A stretch of 64,000 bases of DNA from Geitlerinema sp. S16 (GTDB lineage: Bacteria; Cyanobacteriota; Cyanobacteriia; Cyanobacteriales; Geitlerinemataceae), in NCBI GenBank assembly GCA_011390275.1, contig JAABST010000002.1:62001-126000 (forward strand), written 5' to 3'. Position numbers and translations under genes: made by a program. Numbering within the stretch: position 1 is the stretch's first letter; every line of letters begins with the position of its first letter. Below are positions 57,801-64,000 of the stretch, piece after piece. A model generated the notes under the pieces. That model had not been told where the DNA came from and searched no databases. It saw nothing but the letters and a program-made list of their open reading frames with translations.

Positions 57801-59923
57801 CCCAGAGCAACGGAGTCAGGCGATACATCCGCTGCTTCGAGATTGAAGCCTGTATCGAGTATACCGATGGTAGGTTGATTAGCCTCTGGTAAGTCAAGCT
57901 CACTGCTCGCTTCAGCAATTAGAGCCGTGTAGAGTTCGTCTCGTTCAGTATCGGTCAGATCGTTATTGACTTGCTCTTGGTTAACGAGTTCTTGAATCTC
58001 AGTTTCGAGCTTTTCTAGCTGCCGATCGAGTTCCGCTTCAGCCCCCTCGTAAACATCAGACGTGACTTCAGGATTGATTTCGAGGCGATTGAGCTCGGCT
58101 TCAAATTCAGCTTCGAGTGCTGTGAGGTCACTGTCCCAAACGTCTGCTTCGTCTCCTAAATTGTCGATACGACTCAGCAGCTTGGCTTCAAGGTCATCGA
58201 CGATCACTTCGATTTCCTCTTCAGAAATGACGACAGAATCGTCTTCTCCATCAAGATCGTCTGTTTCGAGTGGTTCCTCAAAGTTATCTAAGGTGAATTC
58301 TTCCAGTTCGCTCGTAACTTCGTAACCTTCCTCACTCAAATCTTCATCGAATATTTCGAGATCCTCGGCAGGCGTGAAATATGGATCGACGTAAGCTAGG
58401 AGAGCTTCTCCAATGTCTGTATCGCGCCAGTCATTGCCGGGATCGATTAGACCGTCAAGGGTTGCGGCGTCACCCGTCGCGCCCCGCACCCGGAACACCA
58501 CATCGTTATAGTCGCGATCAGTCTCCGTCTCCGTACTCATATCCTCCAACACAAACGTACTCCCATCCCCCGTCACATCCGCAATCTGCGCGAAGTGAAA
58601 CTCATCATCCGGGTTCAAACTCGACAACGAAAACAACGGACGCACCTTCGCATCCATCGACGATCCATCCGCCGCCGCCGATAACGTCGAATTCGGCACC
58701 AACATCACCCCAAACGTATCGCCCGCCTTCATCGCGAACAGCTTCACACCGCGATAATCCCCCGAATTCTCCGCACTCGCAAACTTCGCACCCTCTACCT
58801 TGTCATCAATCACCAGATGACCACGCTCGGAATTGCTACTCGCCCGATCGACCGCTTCCGCCACGAACGCATCAAACGACTCGAACTCCTGACCGTCGAG
58901 ACCATCCAGACTGAAGAACGCCAACTGACCCTTGTAGTCACCACCATCTAAGAGGAAATCGACCCCAACCTGACCCTCAGCACCGACGGTAAATAGACCG
59001 TTATTAATCGCGCTGAGATCAAACGTAAACCCGAGGGTTTCGAGGAGCTCGTCTATCAGTTCCGATTCATCTTCATCTTCGATGTCAGTCTCAGTATCGG
59101 TGTCTGCGTCTGAGCCTAAATCAGTGTCTGAATCTGATGCGTCATCGATCGTGTCAGTGACATCGGCACCCTCCTCTCCGGCATCATCGCCGAATCCATC
59201 GCCCGCTACGGCTACGAACGTTCCAGGCTTGGACTCTGATCCTTCGGTTGAGTCGGGTTCTGGGTCTAGCTCTGTATCGGCATCCGTCGCAACCGTAGAT
59301 TCGGAGACCTCGTCTGAATCATCTACCGATTCGGGTTTAGGCTCGGGTTCAACTTCCGAATCTTCCGTCGTCTTCGATGTCGTATCTGTGATGATCGCAG
59401 CAGCTTCGCTGGCCTCTTCGTCGATCGGCTCGGAATCGTCCTCACCGACACCGTCCGCATCGTTCAGCGACGTTACTTCGGACGCCTCAGTATCGTCGGT
59501 CTCCGCTACATCTACAGCTTCGCCGCCTAATTCCTCTTCGCTGTCGCTATCATCCAAATGATCAACGATCTTGATCGGATCTCCCAGTTCTTCCTCATCC
59601 GATTCTCGCAAACTTGAATCATTAGAATCCAGATCCTCATCGAGTTCCGAATCTGGAGCATCATCGGCTGAGAATATCTCTGAATCTATACTTTCACTAG
59701 ACTCTCCCGTTAGATCCTCAGCCATAGGATCAACTGAAATTTCGAGCGGATCACCGCCATCTCCACCACCCAAAAGATCCAGACCTTCCTCACCATCTGT
59801 TAGACCCAGTGGCGAAGGTGTCAGAATTTCCTCTAGTGGTCCCGTTTGGTGAAAGCCCTGTGGTGGGATGGTTTCGGATGGGTTGGACTCAAAGAGGTCA
59901 GCGAACTTACGAAGAAGAGACAT
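54812..59923 (-). CDS. Giant subtilase / LGFP / ricin-like / SH3b / M23 multidomain protein
   Basis: About 1703 residues, no signal peptide. Order: a very acidic D/E/S-rich N-terminus (about 45-300); a DUF4114-type module (about 305-480, DRDYNDVVFRV); a charged helical stretch (about 560-680); a subtilisin-like S8 domain with Asp in IGILDTGF, His in GDDHGTKV and Ser in SGTSLAT (near 686, 726 and 873); an Arg-rich segment almost free of Asp/Glu (about 970-1150); LGFP-like repeats (about 1160-1320); a ricin-type trefoil with three ALDAGG units (about 1358-1480); an SH3b domain; and a C-terminal M23 peptidase with HNGIDLS and HLHFEVH. M23 enzymes cut peptidoglycan cross-links, so an exported lytic enzyme is plausible. 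I start at ATG 59923 (MSLLRKFADLFESN); a GTG at 59995 would add 24 residues. The HlyD adaptor gene lies upstream on the same strand. Confidence 0.87.
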   Translation of the reverse strand: MSLLRKFADLFESNPSETIPPQGFHQTGPLEEILTPSPLGLTDGEEGLDLLGGGDGGDPLEISVDPMAEDLTGESSESIDSEIFSADDAPDSELDEDLDSNDSSLRESDEEELGDPIKIVDHLDDSDSEEELGGEAVDVAETDDTEASEVTSLNDADGVGEDDSEPIDEEASEAAAIITDTTSKTTEDSEVEPEPKPESVDDSDEVSESTVATDADTELDPEPDSTEGSESKPGTFVAVAGDGFGDDAGEEGADVTDTIDDASDSDTDLGSDADTDTETDIEDEDESELIDELLETLGFTFDLSAINNGLFTVGAEGQVGVDFLLDGGDYKGQLAFFSLDGLDGQEFESFDAFVAEAVDRASSNSERGHLVIDDKVEGAKFASAENSGDYRGVKLFAMKAGDTFGVMLVPNSTLSAAADGSSMDAKVRPLFSLSSLNPDDEFHFAQIADVTGDGSTFVLEDMSTETETDRDYNDVVFRVRGATGDAATLDGLIDPGNDWRDTDIGEALLAYVDPYFTPAEDLEIFDEDLSEEGYEVTSELEEFTLDNFEEPLETDDLDGEDDSVVISEEEIEVIVDDLEAKLLSRIDNLGDEADVWDSDLTALEAEFEAELNRLEINPEVTSDVYEGAEAELDRQLEKLETEIQELVNQEQVNNDLTDTERDELYTALIAEASSELDLPEANQPTIGILDTGFNLEAADVSPDSVALGSDLVDDDGDPLLAEGEGDDHGTKVLQTIVANNDNAPFWLGRSVGSGEWAKSLIEFVDTAQESGQPNALVNLSFDLTETTADGQVVTRAQLTPGEWAALEYARDNNVLVVAAAGNKGGQMSALGQAARYFDNVLTVGAVEDWTRADYSSYGEGLGLLAPGSDGDISGTSLATAQVTGVASQVWAANPDLSYRQVIELLKRTATDLDAPNWDAETGAGLLNSTAAVSFASLISWPDVAKSLPDSQGLTADSANATERPVFLRRVLKGISNASNRVRRTISRGFSSVRRSLPRYVNKVQKTFRTNINRVKQRVTTNFNRTRQSVKQTLRKWVSNTVSRVRKTVRQNATRYPRQIRNWVTNSVTRVRNSFTNNLNRIRNQFVPTVISRVRRGFSNTVRNVRTRVTNGIKRIWTPIKKRIDNIRTRVVKATPNWLKTILTRNQIGRKSRSPKIFQAAYNKINGTSQGLKPQGDAYRWGNGWTQKFRDKNGSEMLLMLEDGASEAFWIWHGNLGEYKQMGGATGHLGYPRSNEISLRNKPSGYIYQVFATENGKSRIHYSPKTGSVATWGQIGRRYTDMVGAYSWLGMPTRREYAYGSDTVFSDFEGGKIAHQRSTGRVEVLRPGQNPSWLNTPSVAEILKRFPGIHFSTVQSVQTNKALDAGGSDNSVYPHPSLNPANNYHQWGFYKIGDDYMIINKANGKALDAGGSNGEKPYGYPNPKPTNNPYQLWKVTRNGVGYQLVNKATGRALDAGGANGDSVYMYPRPISGNGYHQWKLNLPGASPTQVGYVNSSIGLRFRRDPSTNQTEITTLNNGTKLTILEKVTGQAYYPGNRTDWYKVQVGNQVGYVAAYYVSTSPNTGGDGSSGWQNPLDPGTYTIFASSRYRTPQRPTHNGIDLSTWNSNPYVRVKAAKPGKVVEVGNHPNGWGRFVRIQHDNGLRTVYAHLSQIDVQNGQQVSGGQKIGNVGSTGNSTGPHLHFEVHVSPYRHPIDTRNPENYLSF

Positions 59924-60068
59924 GGCGGAGTTGGTAGATGATGGAGGAAGGCCATACGGAGACTGAAAGTTCAAAACTTTCTCACGGGAATACACGACCT
60001 AGCCACGCCGTGATTCGAGCCTCATGTGTATCTCTCAGAGGGGAGAGTCTGTTTTTACGAAAGAAGGG

Positions 60069-61658
60069 TTAGTTAAACCAAATGAACGGCGGATACCGTT
60101 TGATGTTCACCACCTTGCCGATCTGGTGTCCAATGCTTTGATAAGCGTTTAACTTTTTCGGGCTGCGAATCCGCACGTAGCCCTTAACGTTGGGGAGCAG
60201 CATCGGGTTATGCTCCACTGGGTCTAGCTCGATCGTCACTTCTAATTCCGCCTTATCCCCAGTGGTCTCTTCATCATCTAACACCGGCTTAATGGCTTTC
60301 ACCCGACCGGCCACCGGTGGTACACCAGGGGTATCATTCACAAACTTCGCCCGATCGCCTTCACCCAACAACTCCATATCTCCCTGATTAAACCGGGCGG
60401 CAATGTCGTACCCATCCGACGGCGCGATCGCGAATAGCGATTCACCTTGGTTAAACCATTTGCCATCCTTAAGGTCGAGATCTTCCGTAATGACGATGCC
60501 ATCGACGCTCGCCCGTAGGTGGAGTGCCTCGCGACGCGCTTGGAGTTGCTGGAGAATCTCCTGATGGGCGATCGCCAATTGTTCTTGACGCTCTAACTCC
60601 ACCAGTGCCACACTCACCTCCTCATGGCTCTGTACGGACTCCGCGCGGCTGCTTTCCCATTGACCTAACCCGCTGAGACTATCCTCTTCCAGCTTGCCGA
60701 TCGCCCCGTTGATCTGCGCCTGAGCCGCCTGACCTTGCGCTACAAAGCGATCAATTTCATGATCTACCCCAGCTTGCATAATGTGACGCTCATCGATTTT
60801 CCGTGTGAGCGATTGCAGCTCGCTTTCGGTGCTTGTAATCCGCAGGTCTAATTCCGATTGTTGATCGGTTAGGGATGTGACTGCTGGATTGATTCGCCCG
60901 AGCGCTCCGGCCTCGATCGCGATGTTGAGATCTGCAAACCGTGCCGCTAATTCGTCCCGACGGGCGAGGAGTTCTGCGAGTTGTTCCTGCTTTTTGGCGT
61001 GCTGTTCTGCCAGATCCTGTGCTTCTGATTGGAGTCGATCCTGTTCATAGGCTTGACGTGCGGCCTGCGATCGCAGCGCCTCGATTTCCGCTTCTAAACG
61101 CTGGGTTTCGCTGCTCCCCACCCCCGCTTCCACATCATTCAATTGCCCAAGTTTTCGATCGAGCAGTTGGCGATCGAAATCAGCCGCCGTGCCGCTCCGT
61201 GCCGCCACCGCCTGCGCCACCGCCAACCGCCGCTCCGCAGCCTTAATCGCCGCCTGGGTATCCATCACCAAACGTTCCTGCTCCAAAATCTGCGATGTCA
61301 GCTCATCATTCTCAATAATCGCCACCACATCACCCCGCCGCACCGCCGCACGCGGCGCCACCCGTAACTCCACTCGACCCGCCTCACGCATCGACACCGA
61401 CTGCCGATTATTATCCTGTAACCCCACTTCCGCCCGTCCCATGACATAGGTCGGCAACGGGATGAACCCGAGTCCCCCCAGAAGCAGCAGTATGGTGTAA
61501 AACACCGTGCGCTTCGAGATCGATCGCTCCGAAGAGTCCGCCGCTGGGGATTCCGCTCGATCGGCGGGTTCGGCAGACTCGATCGGTGTCGGGCGCTTCG
61601 CTCCAGGCGGCACAACTTTCAGCGGTGAAACGTGGTTGGGTTGGGGGGAAGAGGTCAT
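60069..61658 (-). CDS. HlyD-family efflux adaptor (membrane fusion protein)
   Basis: About 529 residues. A cytoplasmic N-terminus of about 60 residues precedes one membrane helix (TVFYTILLLLGGLGFIPL). The first lipoyl half-motif is VSMREAGRVELRVAPRAAVR, a long coiled coil follows at about residues 120-350, then the second half-motif (LRASVDGIVITEDLDLKDG) and a beta-barrel (GDRAKFVNDTPGVPPVAGRV). Adaptors of this type connect an inner-membrane transporter to a TolC-like channel. I start at ATG 61658; an upstream start at 61757 would overlap the M50 gene. It lies 43 bp after the M50 stop, so the two are probably one operon. No ABC ATPase gene is next to it. Confidence 0.87.
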   Translation of the reverse strand: MTSSPQPNHVSPLKVVPPGAKRPTPIESAEPADRAESPAADSSERSISKRTVFYTILLLLGGLGFIPLPTYVMGRAEVGLQDNNRQSVSMREAGRVELRVAPRAAVRRGDVVAIIENDELTSQILEQERLVMDTQAAIKAAERRLAVAQAVAARSGTAADFDRQLLDRKLGQLNDVEAGVGSSETQRLEAEIEALRSQAARQAYEQDRLQSEAQDLAEQHAKKQEQLAELLARRDELAARFADLNIAIEAGALGRINPAVTSLTDQQSELDLRITSTESELQSLTRKIDERHIMQAGVDHEIDRFVAQGQAAQAQINGAIGKLEEDSLSGLGQWESSRAESVQSHEEVSVALVELERQEQLAIAHQEILQQLQARREALHLRASVDGIVITEDLDLKDGKWFNQGESLFAIAPSDGYDIAARFNQGDMELLGEGDRAKFVNDTPGVPPVAGRVKAIKPVLDDEETTGDKAELEVTIELDPVEHNPMLLPNVKGYVRIRSPKKLNAYQSIGHQIGKVVNIKRYPPFIWFN

Positions 61659-61701
61659 GGCTTTCGGTAGAGCAACGGTAGAGCTTGTCAAACGGATCGG
61701 A

Positions 61702-63111
61702 TCAAGACGGTTCAGCGTCCCATAGCGTGTAGTACGCCAGCCAGAGCGCAAAGGCAAAAGCGATCGGTGCTGGAAGTGTTATCAGGGCAAAATGCAATAA
61801 ATTACCGAAAAGGAGACCAAAAATGCCGACGAGGTAGATCAAACTCAAGGGGGCGTAGGCGGCCAGGATGGGGCGAAAGGCTGGATATTCGATCTCCGGC
61901 TCACCTTTGAATTTGCGCTGATAGTAGGCAAAGGCGCGACGGCGGAGGTCGTTGATGCGGGTCGCGGCGACGAGCAGGTGATAGCCGTCGAATTTGGCGA
62001 GGGGGTTAAGGTTCAGTAGAACGGTAAAGAGGGAGGCGCTAAAGAGGAGATAGCTGATTTCGTAGAGCCACTGGCCGATCGTCGTTACATTCCAGACGAA
62101 GAGGGCGATCGCGGCGATCGCCAATTGCGTTAAAACACCCGCCCCCACGACGAGCAACCGCTGATAACGCGGTAGGCCGTAGGAGTTGGTGCTGTTGGTA
62201 TAAGCGGCAGGGAATAGGCACATGAACATCAACCCCATGCTTTTGACGGGCTTGCCGAAGTGGGTCAGCGTAAAGGCGTGGCCGAGTTCATGGATGCTGA
62301 GAACGATGAGACTGGCGATGATATATTTCACGATTAGCCCCGCGCCCTGGGTTTCCCACAGTTGAACGCCGTAGGCGACCAAGTCCGCCGCCTGGGCGAA
62401 ACCGACGATTCCCATCAGTGCCAAGCTTGCCAAAAAGCCATACCAAAACCGTCGCGTCCAGATCCAGCGCAATTTATCGACGTGTCGCGACAGCCAGGGA
62501 TCGGGGTCGCAGATTTTTTTCTTGAAAAATAGGAGCTGCATCGGGTTGAATTTGCCGCGTGGTTTGGCGGGTGGTTCAACGCCTTCAAGCATGGATTTTG
62601 AGCCGAGCCATTGACGCAATTGGGCGAGTCTGGGGGGGGAGATGTCGTGTTGTTGGCACAGATCGTCGTCGCGCAGCCAGCCGATCGCCTCGATCGCCGC
62701 TTTATCAGAATCGGCGACGCTGAGTACGGTTTCGGTGAGTGGATTATTTAAAATCCAGTAGCCTTCGGGTTGATGATCCCATTCAACGCAGGCTCGCAAA
62801 CTCCCGATCGGGCGATCAGCGATCATGTTGTCGGGATCATGAGCAAACACACCCTGATCGATCAGTTCCTGGATCACCGTGGCGACGATCTGGGGGTTTT
62901 GCCGATTGCGTTTGCGGTTGTATTGGTGTTGGATTTGGGCGATCGTGAATTTGCCGCTGAAGTGGGACAGGATAAAGGCACGATCGGCGTCAATTTCGAT
63001 CCGGCGATCGTCGAGTTTGGCGCAGAGGTAGTGGCGATCGCCGGTTTTGCTGGGACGGATGTCCCAGTAGGGGGTGAGGTCAGGGGTGTGCCAGTGGCGA
63101 TCGATGTCCAT
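61702..63111 (-). CDS. M50-family metallopeptidase (peptide zinc metalloprotease type)
   Basis: 469-residue integral membrane zinc protease. The N-terminal 200 residues are soluble and include a winged-helix/PqqD-like part (IEIDADRAFILSHFSGKFTI). Several hydrophobic segments follow. The zinc motif HELGH is near residue 273 in LSIHELGHAFTLTHFG and the second motif NPLAKFDGYHLL near 370, both typical of site-2-protease relatives. This subgroup usually sits next to HlyD-type adaptors, sometimes in peptide export loci. It lies 18 bp after the broken Uma2 gene and 43 bp before the HlyD gene. A role in export or processing of the giant protein is inferred from that. Confidence 0.85.
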   Translation of the reverse strand: MDIDRHWHTPDLTPYWDIRPSKTGDRHYLCAKLDDRRIEIDADRAFILSHFSGKFTIAQIQHQYNRKRNRQNPQIVATVIQELIDQGVFAHDPDNMIADRPIGSLRACVEWDHQPEGYWILNNPLTETVLSVADSDKAAIEAIGWLRDDDLCQQHDISPPRLAQLRQWLGSKSMLEGVEPPAKPRGKFNPMQLLFFKKKICDPDPWLSRHVDKLRWIWTRRFWYGFLASLALMGIVGFAQAADLVAYGVQLWETQGAGLIVKYIIASLIVLSIHELGHAFTLTHFGKPVKSMGLMFMCLFPAAYTNSTNSYGLPRYQRLLVVGAGVLTQLAIAAIALFVWNVTTIGQWLYEISYLLFSASLFTVLLNLNPLAKFDGYHLLVAATRINDLRRRAFAYYQRKFKGEPEIEYPAFRPILAAYAPLSLIYLVGIFGLLFGNLLHFALITLPAPIAFAFALWLAYYTLWDAEPS

Positions 63112-63129
63112 AAGGTCAAGGTGGGAGCG

Positions 63130-63681
63130 TTAGTAGTCTAGGCCGCGATAGAGGCGGGCGATGTCAAATTCAAGCTTGAGGCTGGTGAGGGTGACGCGAT
63201 CGCCGGGTTTGTAGATGTTGGTTTCCCACGTGTTTTGCTTGGTACGACGGCGGCATTCGACGTGCTGGGTATCTTGGGAAATTAATACGTATTCTTCGAG
63301 GCTTTCGAGTTTTTGGTAGTCGGTGAATTTATCCGTTTGATCGAATTTCTCGGTGCTACTGGAGAGGACTTCGGTGATGAATTTGGGGTGACGTTTGATA
63401 TAGCGGTCTTCGCGATCGCGTGGGTCGCAGGTAACGAAGGCGTCGGGGTAGTAGTAGAACTCGTCTTTATAGTTGACTTTGACTTCGTTATAGACGCGGC
63501 ATGGCGTGTCTTCGAGGTGACGGTCAATCAGGCCAAGTAGTTTAATGACAATTTACGAGTGGGTATCGCTGCCTCCTGCCATGGCATAAACGAGTCCGTG
63601 GCTATATTCGTGGCGGGTGGGGCTATCGTGATCGATGATCAGGTATTCATCTGGCTTGATGTAGTTGGGGATGACAATCAT
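63130..63681 (-). pseudogene. Uma2 family endonuclease gene interrupted by one TAA
   Basis: From ATG 63681 the frame reads MIVIPNYIKPDEYLIIDH and then RHEYSHGLVYAMAGGSDTHS, followed by TAA at 63553-63555. The frame then continues with IVIKLLGLIDRHLED, YYYPDAFVTCDPRDRED, FITEVLSSSTEKFDQTDKF and YRGLDY to a stop at 63130. Family relatives have Gln where the stop occurs, so a single CAA to TAA change explains it. There is no frameshift and the rest looks conserved, so the mutation is probably recent; a sequencing error is possible. Intact length would be 183 residues. It lies 18 bp upstream of the M50 gene. Confidence 0.85.
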
Positions 63682-63812
63682 GGTATGAGGAGCTTAAGGG
63701 GTGGGCTAGCTCTGAGTATATGAGGTCATTATGTGTGAGGGTTTTTGGGGTTTGGGAGTGTTGGTTTGGAGGTGGCGATCGGGGATTTGTATCCAGAGGT
63801 AGATGTTTGCGA

Positions 63813-64000
63813 TCAGATTACATATACGCCGTAGCCACCCCACCACAATGGTGACTGGCCAGGACGAAGAACTTCAACACGCCCCGTGCTGGGCTGAAAC
63901 GCAATTTTGCCACCTTGGAAATCCGAGAAAATCGTGTCACTACCGTAGAGATACTCACTGCGAGTAGGCATTCCCAACCAGTGATATGCACCTCCAATGT
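63813..64000 (-). CDS. C-terminal part of an LGFP-repeat protein (5' partial)
   Basis: The last 62 codons of a minus-strand gene that continues past the right edge. The translation contains AYHWLGMPTRSEYLYGSDTI, FSDFQGGKIAFQPSTGRVEV and LRPGQSPLWWGGYGVYVI before TGA at 63813-63815. It matches the LGFP-like part of the giant protease (AYSWLGMPTRREYAYGSDTV, FSDFEGGKIAHQRSTGRVEV, LRPGQ) at about four of five positions. Unlike that protein it stops just after the repeat, with no ricin, SH3b or M23 domain. It is upstream of the Uma2, M50 and HlyD genes on the same strand, so it may be another exported product of the same locus. Confidence 0.82.
   Translation of the reverse strand, partial: IGGAYHWLGMPTRSEYLYGSDTIFSDFQGGKIAFQPSTGRVEVLRPGQSPLWWGGYGVYVI

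Noticed and set aside
59082..59561. 159-codon Ser/Val-rich plus-strand frame opposite the acidic N-terminus of the giant protease
   Set aside because: It is the complement of an Asp/Glu/Ser/Thr-rich coding sequence; such mirror frames stay open because of codon composition.
1..64000. tRNA or rRNA genes
   Set aside because: I looked in the intergenic regions for TpsiC-type GGTTCGA sequences with matching acceptor stems and found none that fold into a cloverleaf by eye.

Overview
The window comes from a cyanobacterium of roughly 50-57% GC. The octamer GCGATCGC (HIP1) and its core CGATCG recur in almost every gene. The nitrate genes are of the ferredoxin-dependent cyanobacterial type (NirA, NrtABCD-type ABC transporter, NarB, NarM, NtcB). 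There is also a Tab2/Atab2 protein, an SLH-domain porin, a DevB-family protein and a PEP-CTERM protein. The sequence alone does not let me name a species.

Layout. 1-2.7 kb: 3' part of an M1 aminopeptidase with HEAT repeats, a terminator and an Uma2 nuclease. 2.7-4.8 kb: a large P-loop ATPase of unknown role. 5.1-9.1 kb: a polysaccharide group (galE, two family 2 glycosyltransferases, a WcaF-like acetyltransferase). 9.4-15.8 kb: pepA, a UvrD/AddA-like helicase with an Fe-S staple, a small membrane protein and Tab2. 16.0-26.3 kb: the nitrate assimilation cluster nirA, nrtB, nrtA, nrtC, nrtD, narB, narM. 26.5-30.8 kb: an iron-uptake-type porin, a peroxiredoxin-like/2OG-oxygenase fusion and an RTX gene broken by one stop codon. 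30.9-33.0 kb: ntcB and a probable cnaT, the activator genes of the nitrate operon. 33.0-46.4 kb: mostly housekeeping or conserved genes (membrane protein, orphan DevB adaptor, aminotransferase, DUF5340, trpC, WD40 protein, DUF3352, PEP-CTERM protein, double cupin, PGM1-type peptide ligase). 46.7-52.7 kb: a 1985-residue secreted-type protein ending in a lipase domain. 53.0-54.6 kb: a GerMN protein and pyrB. 54.8-64.0 kb: a minus-strand locus with a giant subtilase/LGFP/ricin/SH3/M23 protein, an HlyD-type adaptor, an M50 metalloprotease, a broken Uma2 gene and the 3' end of a second LGFP-repeat gene.

How the genes work together. The nitrate genes form a full import and reduction pathway (nitrate uptake by NrtABCD, NarB with NarM to nitrite, NirA to ammonium), with the regulators NtcB and CnaT about 4.5 kb downstream of narM. 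Two perfect GTA-N8-TAC NtcA boxes lie upstream of nirA and upstream of nrtB. Each is 22 nt from a TAN3T -10 box, and each is preceded by a shared ATGCG-type 15-mer that could be the NtcB operator. Transporter gene order is nrtB-nrtA-nrtC-nrtD rather than the usual nrtABCD.

The most unusual part is the right end. A protein with a very acidic N-terminus, a subtilisin domain, an Arg-rich segment, LGFP-like repeats, a ricin-like trefoil, an SH3b domain and an M23 peptidase sits directly downstream of an M50 protease and an HlyD adaptor. A partial paralogue of its LGFP region lies upstream of the same genes. The 1985-residue lipase protein 2 kb away shares its DUF4114-type module. I read this as a candidate secretion system with modular exported enzymes. 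That is an inference from gene order and domain content.
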